Below, piece by piece: positions 9,473-17,283 of a stretch of DNA of 64,000 bases. The DNA lies in NCBI RefSeq assembly GCF_015207005.2, contig NZ_JADEXS020000001.1:5280001-5344000 (forward strand), read 5' to 3'. The stretch is from Desmonostoc muscorum LEGE 12446. GTDB taxonomy: Bacteria > Cyanobacteriota > Cyanobacteriia > Cyanobacteriales > Nostocaceae. A program made the position numbers and the translations under genes. The notes beneath the pieces were generated by a model. The model was given only the letters and a program-made list of their open reading frames with translations. It did not search any database and was not told the origin of the DNA. Every line of letters starts with the position of its first letter. Positions within the stretch are counted from its first letter, which is position 1.

Positions 9473-10162
9473 ATGAAACCGAAAGCTACTATTTTGACAA
9501 TGATAGGTTGCTTGACCCTAGCTATTACTTATGTAAATTTATATGGCAGCGATTTAAATGGAAAGATGCTGGAATTAGATTTAGTTTCTAGTGCGGGAAA
9601 TTTATCTAAGAAAACAATTGAAGAGATTTTATCAGATGCAGCTAAACGTTCCCAAACTCACCGTGCTGCTTGGAAAGTTGATAAAGTTCAACCTGTGAAA
9701 TGGGGAAGTTATGGTGGGGATGGGCCATCTATGCCGATACAGGGAGCAGTTCCCGTCATGCATAATGTGTTCGGTTGGAAAGTGCAAGTTTCATATCGAG
9801 GACAAATTTGGGTATATTATGCCACTAATAACGGATTTCAATTTGATGCTCCCAAAAGTGTACCGCGTTATCTTGTGAATGAAGCGATAAAAGCTGCATC
9901 TGTGCAAACTGGCAAATCTCCCAATAGTTTTAATTTACATTGGGCTGATCAGATAACTTGGGATGATACTTGTTTGGGCATAACTATTAATAAACCAGCT
10001 TGTGAGAAAATACCTGTTCCTGGTTGGAAAATTGATGTGATGGGACAGGGTGATACTTCTTCAATCTTGTTTAATTTCCACAGTCGTTTAGATCGAGATG
10101 TGCGATTTAATGGTAGTAATCCTTGGTTTTATCCTCCGGTAGCTAATCCCGGTTTGCGATGA
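9473..10162 (+). CDS. Predicted secreted or membrane-anchored protein, function unknown
   Basis: A 229-residue protein with a hydrophobic N-terminal segment (TILTMIGCLTLAITYVNLYG, about residues 6-25) that looks like a signal peptide or anchor. The C-terminal half has TCLGITINKPACEKIPVPGW, a two-Cys pattern (W..TCLG...C...PGW) that I recall from other cyanobacterial extracytoplasmic proteins and that could form a disulfide. No catalytic motif is recognised. About 300 bp of gene-free DNA precede it and an acyl-CoA synthetase gene follows 71 bp later on the same strand. Confidence 0.7.
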   Translation: MKPKATILTMIGCLTLAITYVNLYGSDLNGKMLELDLVSSAGNLSKKTIEEILSDAAKRSQTHRAAWKVDKVQPVKWGSYGGDGPSMPIQGAVPVMHNVFGWKVQVSYRGQIWVYYATNNGFQFDAPKSVPRYLVNEAIKAASVQTGKSPNSFNLHWADQITWDDTCLGITINKPACEKIPVPGWKIDVMGQGDTSSILFNFHSRLDRDVRFNGSNPWFYPPVANPGLR

Positions 10163-10233
10163 ATACAAGGTGATACTAACTGCAATATGCTTTCAGTAAC
10201 CAGACTGAATTAATCTTAAATCGGTAAAAAAAC

Positions 10234-11721
10234 GTGAATCTCCCATTAATTACTCGCGCTCAAGAACACAACGATAAAATAGCTATCGCTACAACCCAAG
10301 GAGTATTTACTTATGGGGATTTACTCCATACCTCCAGTCAAATCGCCACAAGTCTCCTTGAGAATGGAGATGATTTACACGAGGAGCGAGTTGCTTTTCT
10401 CATTCCGTCTGGGTTTGAGTATGTAGCTACTCAATGGGGGATTTGGCGTGCTGGTGGAATAGCGGTACCTTTGTGTGTTTCCCACCCACGCCCAGAATTA
10501 GAGTATGTGATTACAAATTCCAGAGCATCGATTATTGTCGCTCATCCTGATTTTGAGGATACACTGCAAGCGATCGCCAAATCACAAAATTTGCGATTTA
10601 TCCTCACCACAGAAACGCTCCCATCTAATGTTAGTCGCCTCCCAGAGGTAGATATCACCAGACGCGCCTTAATTCTCTACACCAGTGGGACAACAGGTAA
10701 ACCCAAAGGTGTCGTTACCACCCATGAAAATATTCAAGCGCAAGTCACTAGCTTGGTTACAGCTTGGGAATGGACATCAAGCGATCGCATTTTACATGTA
10801 CTCCCTTTACATCATATTCATGGAATTGTCAATATATTAACTTGTGCTTTATGGGCTGGCGCAGAGTGTCACATGTTAAGCAAGTTTGATGCTGGAGTTG
10901 TATGGAATCGAATTTGTGACGGTGACTTAACTTTATTTATGGCAGTACCGACAATATATGTCAAGCTGATTGCTGCTTGGAAAAATGCCGAGAGCGAACA
11001 GCAGAAAAGCATGTCAGCAGGCTGTGGTAAGATGCGCCTGATGGTTTCTGGTTCAGCGGCCTTACCAGTTCAAGTTTTAGAAAAGTGGCAAACCATCAGC
11101 GGACATTTTCTGCTTGAGCGCTATGGAATGACGGAAATTGGCATGGCGCTATCGAATTCTTTACACGGTGAACGGTTGTCAGGATATGTAGGAAAGCCTT
11201 TGCCTCAAGTGGAAGTGAGATTAGTGGATGAGAATGGAGAGTTAGCCCCACTAGGAACACCAGGAGAAATTCAAGTCAAAGGCGCGACAGTATTTCGGGA
11301 ATATTGGCAAAACCCCCAAGCAACCGCCAAAGCCTTCCAAGATGGCTGGTTTTGTACTGGAGATCTGGCTGTAGTTGAGAATGGCAACTATCGCATTCTG
11401 GGACGGATGAGTGTAGATATCATCAAAACCGGAGGTTATAAAGTCTCAGCTTTGGAAATTGAAGAAGTGTTAAGAACCCATCCAGATATTCAAGAATGTG
11501 CAGTGGTTGGGGTTGCAGACATAGAATGGGGCGAACGAGTTTGTGCGGCGTTAGTATTGCAAGGATCGCAAACTTTGACATTAGAATCTCTTAGGAGTTG
11601 GGCAAAAGAGCAATTGGCTGTCTATAAAGTGCCAACTCAAATTTTGATAGTTGAAGAATTACCGCGCAACGCAATGGGGAAAGTGACTAAACCGACGGTG
11701 GTTGAGCTATTTCAGTCATAG
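10234..11721 (+). CDS. AMP-forming acyl-CoA synthetase, malonate-CoA ligase (MatB)-like
   Basis: A 495-residue member of the ANL adenylating enzyme family. It activates a carboxylic acid with ATP to an acyl-AMP and transfers it to CoA. Visible cores: P-loop YTSGTTGKPKG (about 149-159), the ERYGMTEIGMALSNS motif (about 298-312), GYVGKPLPQVEVRLVDENGE, WFCTGDLA, the hinge GRMSVDIIKTGGYKVS, and the catalytic lysine in PRNAMGKVTKP near the C-terminus. The MTEIGMALSN and HGERLSGYVGKPLP region resembles malonyl-CoA synthetases (MatB/ACSF3) more than long-chain ligases. Malonate is therefore the favoured but unproven substrate. The frame opens with GTG at 10234, and no upstream ATG is available. Confidence 0.85.
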   Translation: MNLPLITRAQEHNDKIAIATTQGVFTYGDLLHTSSQIATSLLENGDDLHEERVAFLIPSGFEYVATQWGIWRAGGIAVPLCVSHPRPELEYVITNSRASIIVAHPDFEDTLQAIAKSQNLRFILTTETLPSNVSRLPEVDITRRALILYTSGTTGKPKGVVTTHENIQAQVTSLVTAWEWTSSDRILHVLPLHHIHGIVNILTCALWAGAECHMLSKFDAGVVWNRICDGDLTLFMAVPTIYVKLIAAWKNAESEQQKSMSAGCGKMRLMVSGSAALPVQVLEKWQTISGHFLLERYGMTEIGMALSNSLHGERLSGYVGKPLPQVEVRLVDENGELAPLGTPGEIQVKGATVFREYWQNPQATAKAFQDGWFCTGDLAVVENGNYRILGRMSVDIIKTGGYKVSALEIEEVLRTHPDIQECAVVGVADIEWGERVCAALVLQGSQTLTLESLRSWAKEQLAVYKVPTQILIVEELPRNAMGKVTKPTVVELFQS

Positions 11722-11741
11722 CGATCGGCAAATTATGCATA

Positions 11742-12581
11742 TTAGGATGACAAGTGATCCAAATCAAGCGGATCACTCTCAACATACTCCTTCGCTGTCA
11801 TATCTTCCAGAGCTACTACCGAACCCTCTACAGTTTGGAATCGTCCAGATTCAGGGATTAATTTCAACCACTGTTTGAGAAATTGATCCCATCCTATTCC
11901 TTCAAATTGATTCTGTTCCTCGTCTCGAATAAACCAAAATATTAGTCGAACTTCAGAGTTATTCCATGAAGGTTCTGCACGCACTCTAATTTCGCGTAAG
12001 GCGCGAAGTGCTTCTCCTTCAGTGTTAGATTTATCATGCTTATCTCGCAGACGGTTTTGAAGCTTTTTAGCAAAGTCGTTGAAGTCGTCAGGGAAAGCAA
12101 ATCGAGCATGTTTTCGTGTTAATGCTTGCCCAAATGCTCTAATCTCTTGATCGTTGCGGCATCCCGGCTCGCGTTTCCATTGTGCAATAACAGCCTTCTC
12201 TAATGTCATCACACGATCAAGGTCAGCAACAAGATTAAATTTTGCAACTCCTGGAACATAAGCAAACTGAGGTCGCCTACTTCGCTGAATTTCAGACAAA
12301 CGTTGCTCATCAACCTCCACCAGAGGTACCACCTCTATGAATGGACGATCAGCGCAAGAGCGTACAATATCGCATGTCTGTGTAACTACAGCAAATCCCT
12401 TAACATCGGATTCCACAAGGTCACTTTCTGATTCTGCAACATCAGCAGAAGAAGATGTCAAAGGGTGTTGAGGATTAAAGCGATGGACAAACCAGTGTTC
12501 TCCAAGTACACAATCACCCTGACACCACTCCTTAAGAGTGGTGTCTACTTTCTGAATCCAAGCATCACGCTCATTGACCAC
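11742..12581 (-). CDS. Uncharacterised protein with a TQTCDIV motif, third gene of a compact operon
   Basis: A 279-residue soluble protein. The segment GFAVVTQTCDIVRS...RPFIEVVPLV (about residues 62-90) is the most motif-like part: a beta strand ending in Q-T-C-D followed by another strand. Similar (S/T)Q(S/T)CD motifs occur in several uncharacterised bacterial families. Two charged helical regions follow (for example FAKKLQNRLRDKHDKS), then RLIFWFIRDEEQ. The start overlaps the preceding HTH gene by 11 bp, so the two are translationally coupled. No function is recognised. The family company suggests an accessory or defence role, which is inference only. Confidence 0.8.
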   Translation of the reverse strand: MVNERDAWIQKVDTTLKEWCQGDCVLGEHWFVHRFNPQHPLTSSSADVAESESDLVESDVKGFAVVTQTCDIVRSCADRPFIEVVPLVEVDEQRLSEIQRSRRPQFAYVPGVAKFNLVADLDRVMTLEKAVIAQWKREPGCRNDQEIRAFGQALTRKHARFAFPDDFNDFAKKLQNRLRDKHDKSNTEGEALRALREIRVRAEPSWNNSEVRLIFWFIRDEEQNQFEGIGWDQFLKQWLKLIPESGRFQTVEGSVVALEDMTAKEYVESDPLDLDHLSS

Positions 12582-13251
12582 TACGATTTTTTCGACTCCT
12601 TACTGCTCTGGCAGGTCTGGATTGTCCAACTTCAAGATGGATAGGATCTTGGAGAGCGTCAACCAGTTCTGCTGGATTCTGTGGCCTACGTGCTGCACGT
12701 GTATCTTCAGACAAAGGACGTAACTGTGGTCTTTGAGGTGCATTCCCGGAACCAATAATCTGCTTGAATTCTTCGTATTTACCTACAACCATTAAGTCAA
12801 TAAGGGGTCTACCATTATTGCCAGGTTTTAGTAAGAGACTGCGATTGAGACTTGCATTTCCTCGATCAATGTATTGGATAGCACCTAAGACTCGATGAAG
12901 ATGCTCTTCATTAAAGCGGGATAACGGTTGCCCACTTGCCCAGAAATGAAGGCTTCTGCGTGAGACATTGAAGAGTTTAGCAAGTTGATCCCAGGTTAAT
13001 CCACTTAATCTTCTCAGCTCGCTAAGAGCCTTCTGTGTTGATTCTGGAGAACTAGTTGATGGTAGAGTCAGCCCACTCGTTGTCATCTCTAAAGCAGCCA
13101 AAATATCCCTACTAGTTGCTATAGAATTACCACTGCTATTAGGAGCCATTAAAATTATAGAGGGAAAGCGATAAACGCTAGATTTCCGCATAGCTCCAAG
13201 CGCAGAAGTCTTGGGTAATAGATCAAGTTTTCTGTCTAGCAAATCACTCAT
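12571..13251 (-). CDS. Helix-turn-helix protein of the TIGR04255 operon
   Basis: A 226-residue protein with a central XRE/MerR-like helix-turn-helix (ALSELRRLSGLTWDQLAKLF then NVSRRSLHFWASGQP, about residues 74-112). The N-terminal 70 residues are Ser/Thr-rich and the C-terminus is basic and probably disordered (TRAARRPQNP, SRPARAVRSRKNRSG). It overlaps the upstream gene by ATGA (13248-13251) and the downstream gene by 11 bp. It could autoregulate the operon through the tandem repeat at 14120-14143, or act as an adaptor between its neighbours. Both ideas are inference. Confidence 0.82.
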   Translation of the reverse strand: MSDLLDRKLDLLPKTSALGAMRKSSVYRFPSIILMAPNSSGNSIATSRDILAALEMTTSGLTLPSTSSPESTQKALSELRRLSGLTWDQLAKLFNVSRRSLHFWASGQPLSRFNEEHLHRVLGAIQYIDRGNASLNRSLLLKPGNNGRPLIDLMVVGKYEEFKQIIGSGNAPQRPQLRPLSEDTRAARRPQNPAELVDALQDPIHLEVGQSRPARAVRSRKNRSGQ

Positions 13252-14051
13252 AATTCACCTCCAAAGCGCCGCAAAAACTCATCAGTCACTGCCCATCGAA
13301 AGAACGTATAAATTCTTTCAGAAAATTGTTTTGCTTCATTCATCAAAGCTTCAACACTGAAATCTCGTTTCTTTGAGAGAGACATATCTAGATCCAGTAT
13401 CCAGCTAGACTCAGCAAAAGGTTCAATCGCCGCAGGATCAAAAGTTGTATCAGCAGGAACGAGTCCCCACCTCGCAATGATTTGTTCCCCTCCATCGGGG
13501 ATGATGAACAAAGATTGATTAATATTTTGATGAATATATTCTCTGAATCCAGCAGTTGCAATGCCAGCTATCTCAGGTTTTACCAGTGATGATAGATCAT
13601 CTATATTTTTTCCAACAAGTCTATCAATGTATCGCATACCGAATCGCTCAATAATCTCAATATTAGGATGAATACTTTCTTTAAGAGCGATAAGTAAGCT
13701 TTCTAGGCGTTCCAGAAAATCACTGCGACTTGAATAAACAGTTGTCTCAAGTGCCAAAAAATTGGGTGCTAATGAGACTCGCCAAGTTTCTGTTTTGTCC
13801 ACAAATCGCCAAGTTATTTGAGGCACAGTTGGTACAACACCTTGAGGGCCAAAAACGAAGCCCTGAGTTTGCTCAGGCTGTAGATAAGGATAACTTTCCC
13901 TAATCGCTTCTTGGAATAAACGAACAAATTCCTTATCTTCCATCGAAAGAATGGAAGGAAAGAGTACTTGCGCGATCACCCGAATCAGAGGCGCGTTTTC
14001 TAACGGCACTTCCTTGGGTGGCTGTGCAATGAATGGATTGGTATTGACCAC
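13248..14051 (-). CDS. TIGR04255 family protein
   Basis: A 267-residue protein matching the TIGR04255 pattern: an N-terminal PLENAPLIRVIAQVLFP (the usual hallmark is a proline-rich NAPLxEV..QIRFP segment), a central beta-rich part with SLAPNFLALETT and FERFGMRYIDR-like spacing (IIERFGMRYIDRLVG), and a C-terminal HxxF-type helix (ERIYTFFRWAVTDEFLRRFG). The family is sporadic and its biochemical role is unknown. It is the first gene of a three-gene operon with ATGA and 11-bp overlaps. The promoter probably lies in 14052-14150. Confidence 0.85.
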   Translation of the reverse strand: MVNTNPFIAQPPKEVPLENAPLIRVIAQVLFPSILSMEDKEFVRLFQEAIRESYPYLQPEQTQGFVFGPQGVVPTVPQITWRFVDKTETWRVSLAPNFLALETTVYSSRSDFLERLESLLIALKESIHPNIEIIERFGMRYIDRLVGKNIDDLSSLVKPEIAGIATAGFREYIHQNINQSLFIIPDGGEQIIARWGLVPADTTFDPAAIEPFAESSWILDLDMSLSKKRDFSVEALMNEAKQFSERIYTFFRWAVTDEFLRRFGGEL

Positions 14052-14119
14052 TTTCTACATCCTTTGCGAGGCTTCTAGAGAGATTGTGCATTATCGTTCT
14101 TTACATCTATCGTAAGGCC

Positions 14120-14143
14120 ATAGTGTGAAGTATAGTGTGAAGT
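14120..14143. promoter_or_regulatory. Perfect 12-bp direct repeat upstream of the three-gene operon
   Basis: ATAGTGTGAAGT occurs twice with no gap (14120-14131 and 14132-14143), 69 bp upstream of the TIGR04255 gene start. A tandem 12-mer in this position is a plausible operator or iteron for the HTH protein of the operon. The rest of 14052-14387 shows nothing else of note; the + strand open frame at 14234-14533 is partly antisense to the next gene and has no family features. Confidence 0.45.
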
Positions 14144-14387
14144 TTAAGAAAGGTTTTACCGTAGGGTGTTCCATAACAGGAAAAAATTGAGCTTCCTCAA
14201 TATCTATACTGCTTCTGTAGTCGTAGCAGAGCGGTGGAACAATTTGGTGCAGCTGACACAAGGGAGGCATTAGTGCTGAGTTGGAGGCTACTTGCGATCA
14301 CTGACCTTCACATGCTTCTATCTCGCATTATATTGAAGGGCTTGAGTAGTCGAAAAGCTTTGGCACAGCCCAACCCAGGCATCGCCC

Positions 14388-16658
14388 CTACGCTTTTGCC
14401 TCATCTTTCGGAGGATTTGGCGGGCACCAAAAAAGGTTTTTGCTGGACACACCAAGGGATTCCAAAATTTCCTTCATCACCTGTGTGCAGTACATCCAGT
14501 GTCCTAAATCGTCATACATGCGATCGGGATTAAAATCTGCGTTGTAATGCAGCACATTGGGAAGGTCTAAAAATTCCTCAGACGACTGGGGAGAAAGCAG
14601 CAGCAGGTGAAATGGCTTTTCTTGGCATTGTTTTTGCAGTTTGTTGACCAAATCGATCGCACCACTGCGATCGGCAATGCCTGTGCGGACGAAAAGTACT
14701 TTGTCGCAGTTTTCCAGTGTGTACCAAAACCTTTCTGAGCGTGCGCTGTAGCGAACGCGCATCCGTTCGTGGACGGGAGACATATCATTAACAGGGTCTT
14801 CTGTATCCTCGACTTCGTGAGCAAAGGATAGACCTGACCATTTACTGTGGTAGATTCTGCGTTCATCTGCATTGTAATGCAAAAAGGCAGGGTTCCACAT
14901 GTCATAAAAACGGTTTTCGATGATATCGGCGATGTCTGCAATCTTGGTAGTACGGGTTAAATCAAAGGGAAAGGCGGGGCCGTCGTACTCCATTTTATAT
15001 AACATCATTCTGACGGCACAGCGATCGCCTAGTGGCAAAATCGCAACCCGGCTAATATCTGATAATTTACATTTATATTGAAACAGTACTGCTGACTTTG
15101 GTGGTGCTTTCACCCGACTTTCCAGCCCTTTGTTGCCAATCATCATGGTACGGAAGGGGATATCAGGATGCAGCGGATCTTCATAAACTCCAGGGGGCAC
15201 GGCTTTGAGTGCTAGGCGAATCTCTCGCCACATGGGCTGGATGTTATACTCGTTGTCTGATTCGTTAATCACCCAGATATGGCGTTCGTCTGCTTGTAAA
15301 ATTCCCAGATGCCCGTCATAGAATAAAAGATTTGAGTTATTGGGCGAAAACAGATTGAAGGCGGCGCTGTATTCTAAATCTGCACCAGGGGGGATGTCTA
15401 CTGTGGTGGCGATCGCTCTATCTTCTTGGACAGCAAAGAAGGGGAGTGTCCCTGGCTGGGCAGACTTGGCAATGTAGATACCGGGGATCAATCCTGCCTT
15501 GCTTTGCAGTGCAGCTTGGAGTTCTTGCCAATAGGGAGCAATGCTGTAGGTGTATTGTGATGGATTGATAATCCGCAAACGCTTCTCATCGATACAGGCA
15601 GAAATATAAAAGCCTGCGTTGTCAAGGTAGACGGTGACTTCATTTGGTTGCTGGAAGCGTTGTTTTTCTTTTGCTAATTCGCTTTTGGCGATCGCAAACA
15701 AATCTAGGTTGATGGCTTCATACATCAGCTGATGTCCGAGGGTGTTGGGATGAGCCGGATCGAAGGAGATCCCTTCTTTCCAGCGTCCCTGACCATTATC
15801 CAATGCTGCCAACCAATCGAGTACAGGAACGCCCCAATTGATCATCCGGTTGTGTGTGTCCTTTAACAGCCAGTGATGTTCCGGGGAATAATCATTATTA
15901 GGATAAACCCCGCCGAGAATCGGACGTGCGCCCATGTCCCGCGTCATTTTCACCAGTTGCTGTAAACCACTTTCAAACCGTCGCTGGATTGCCCTTCGTT
16001 CGTGGGGGAGACAGTAGGCTAACCCTTCGTTGCCCAAAGACAAGGCAATAATTACGATATCCGGTTTTTCTGGTCTAACGACTGAGGCAAACCGATTGAT
16101 TGTTCTGGCGACATTCGCCCCAACTTCGGACACGTTCACGAGTTGATGTCCATATTTTTCCTGCAAAGCCTGTGCTAATAGCCAAGTCCAACCTCTTAAG
16201 AGCCAAGCTTTATAACCTAAGGCAACAGAACTGCCGATAACCGCGATTTTCAGCTTCTGGGACTCTTCGTTTTGGGGTATGTTGAAAGCAGGTTCTTGAG
16301 TAAAATATCCGAAGGGATGAGGCTGTAGATAACCGAATGCGCCATCATCGACAATAATTCTTTTGGACTGATTTTCTGGGTCAATTGGCAGCCAGCGGTT
16401 GAGACCGAAAGCTTCCCATAGTACGCTACCGTTGGAGTCTATACGCACATACTTGTATTCAACTGTCTGGCCATTGCCTGATTCTAGAGACGGTGCAATG
16501 TTGATTTCTGTATCTGTCCACCATAAAGGATAGCGATCGCGACTTGTACGCAGATGGACAAATTTTTTGATATCCCACAGCCCCAACTCCCTGGTGGAAC
16601 CTACAATACCTATGGATTCACCAGTTTGAGTGTATGCACTGATCTGGAATCGATACAT
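14388..16658 (-). CDS. CBM20-like / SGNH-GDSL hydrolase / DUF1796 fusion protein
   Basis: A 756-residue three-part protein. Residues 1-105 resemble a starch-binding CBM20 module (GIVGSTRELGLWDIKKFVHL, then YKYVRIDSNGSVLWE). Residues 135-330 form an SGNH/GDSL hydrolase: block I IGSSVALG (Ser144), an Asn-containing block (SLGNEGL), and the C-terminal DxxH block (FDPAHPNTLGH). The C-terminal part (about 540-750) resembles DUF1796, a putative papain-like peptidase (AILPLGDRCAVRMMLYKMEY, AFPFDL, SHKW-like YHSKWSGLSFAHE). The middle contains two related beta segments. There is no signal peptide, so it is cytoplasmic or non-classically exported. The likely role is esterase action on a glycan-linked substrate. 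The substrate is unknown. Confidence 0.82.
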   Translation of the reverse strand: MYRFQISAYTQTGESIGIVGSTRELGLWDIKKFVHLRTSRDRYPLWWTDTEINIAPSLESGNGQTVEYKYVRIDSNGSVLWEAFGLNRWLPIDPENQSKRIIVDDGAFGYLQPHPFGYFTQEPAFNIPQNEESQKLKIAVIGSSVALGYKAWLLRGWTWLLAQALQEKYGHQLVNVSEVGANVARTINRFASVVRPEKPDIVIIALSLGNEGLAYCLPHERRAIQRRFESGLQQLVKMTRDMGARPILGGVYPNNDYSPEHHWLLKDTHNRMINWGVPVLDWLAALDNGQGRWKEGISFDPAHPNTLGHQLMYEAINLDLFAIAKSELAKEKQRFQQPNEVTVYLDNAGFYISACIDEKRLRIINPSQYTYSIAPYWQELQAALQSKAGLIPGIYIAKSAQPGTLPFFAVQEDRAIATTVDIPPGADLEYSAAFNLFSPNNSNLLFYDGHLGILQADERHIWVINESDNEYNIQPMWREIRLALKAVPPGVYEDPLHPDIPFRTMMIGNKGLESRVKAPPKSAVLFQYKCKLSDISRVAILPLGDRCAVRMMLYKMEYDGPAFPFDLTRTTKIADIADIIENRFYDMWNPAFLHYNADERRIYHSKWSGLSFAHEVEDTEDPVNDMSPVHERMRVRYSARSERFWYTLENCDKVLFVRTGIADRSGAIDLVNKLQKQCQEKPFHLLLLSPQSSEEFLDLPNVLHYNADFNPDRMYDDLGHWMYCTQVMKEILESLGVSSKNLFWCPPNPPKDEAKA

Positions 16659-16980
16659 AAGTTTTTCCCTGATTTAGATATTACGATACCAGATCGGAAA
16701 GCTCAACCCTGAAAACTATTTTGACAATATCATATAGAAATCTTGAGAGCAATTCTGAATTCCAAAATTCAGACATAACTATGCTCTGATTCTGTTGTTA
16801 TTATATTTTATCGAATATATTCAAGATATTACCATACTTTTAGATAGTATTATCTTCGCTCTATCGCTGATGATAACTATGATAAAATCATTTTTGTTTA
16901 ATTAGAAGTAAAGCTATCTTTAATAAAAGGTAAAATTTGGCGATCGCCATCCAGCAGATTTCAAACCCAGTCCCCAGCTT
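16659..16980. other. Intergenic region, no feature recognised
   Basis: These 322 bases upstream of the SGNH fusion gene are AT-rich, with one HIP1-like GGCGATCGCC near 16939. They should contain its promoter. I see no repeat or further gene. Confidence 0.5.
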
Positions 16981-17262
16981 TCAGTTACTTTCTAGTTCTG
17001 GATTCTCAATTCTGCTGTGTTTATTTATCATCTGGTCTTTGTCCGTTAAATTTTGTTGTTGAACTAGAACTATCCGCCAATTAGTAATCAATTTGAGAGC
17101 ATTTTCTCGCAAAAGATTGTTTTCTGGGAGTGCCAATAATTCGCTAACAGCTTGGCGTTGTGTTTCACCTTTGCCTAAAATCCTGAATCGCACGATTATT
17201 TTGTAATCACAAATACAAAACCCATTTTTTTCTAATAGGATAGCTTGTATTGATTGCCTCAT
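16981..17262 (-). CDS. Hypothetical protein, 93 residues, downstream of the WD40 STAND gene
   Basis: A 93-residue protein with a short beta-rich start (FCICDYKIIVRFRI), a helical middle (RQAVSELLALPENNLLRENALKLI) and a polar tail. No family is recognised. It begins 21 bp after the stop of the WD40-repeat NTPase gene on the same strand, so cotranscription is likely. Frame length and spacing argue for a real gene, but nothing else does. Confidence 0.5.
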   Translation of the reverse strand: MRQSIQAILLEKNGFCICDYKIIVRFRILGKGETQRQAVSELLALPENNLLRENALKLITNWRIVLVQQQNLTDKDQMINKHSRIENPELESN

Positions 17263-17283
17263 GAGGCTTCTAACAATCGCAAA

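Noticed and set aside
14234..14533. Open frame of 99 codons on the + strand downstream of the three-gene operon
   Set aside because: It runs antisense into the end of the SGNH fusion gene, has no family motif and no ribosome-binding site.
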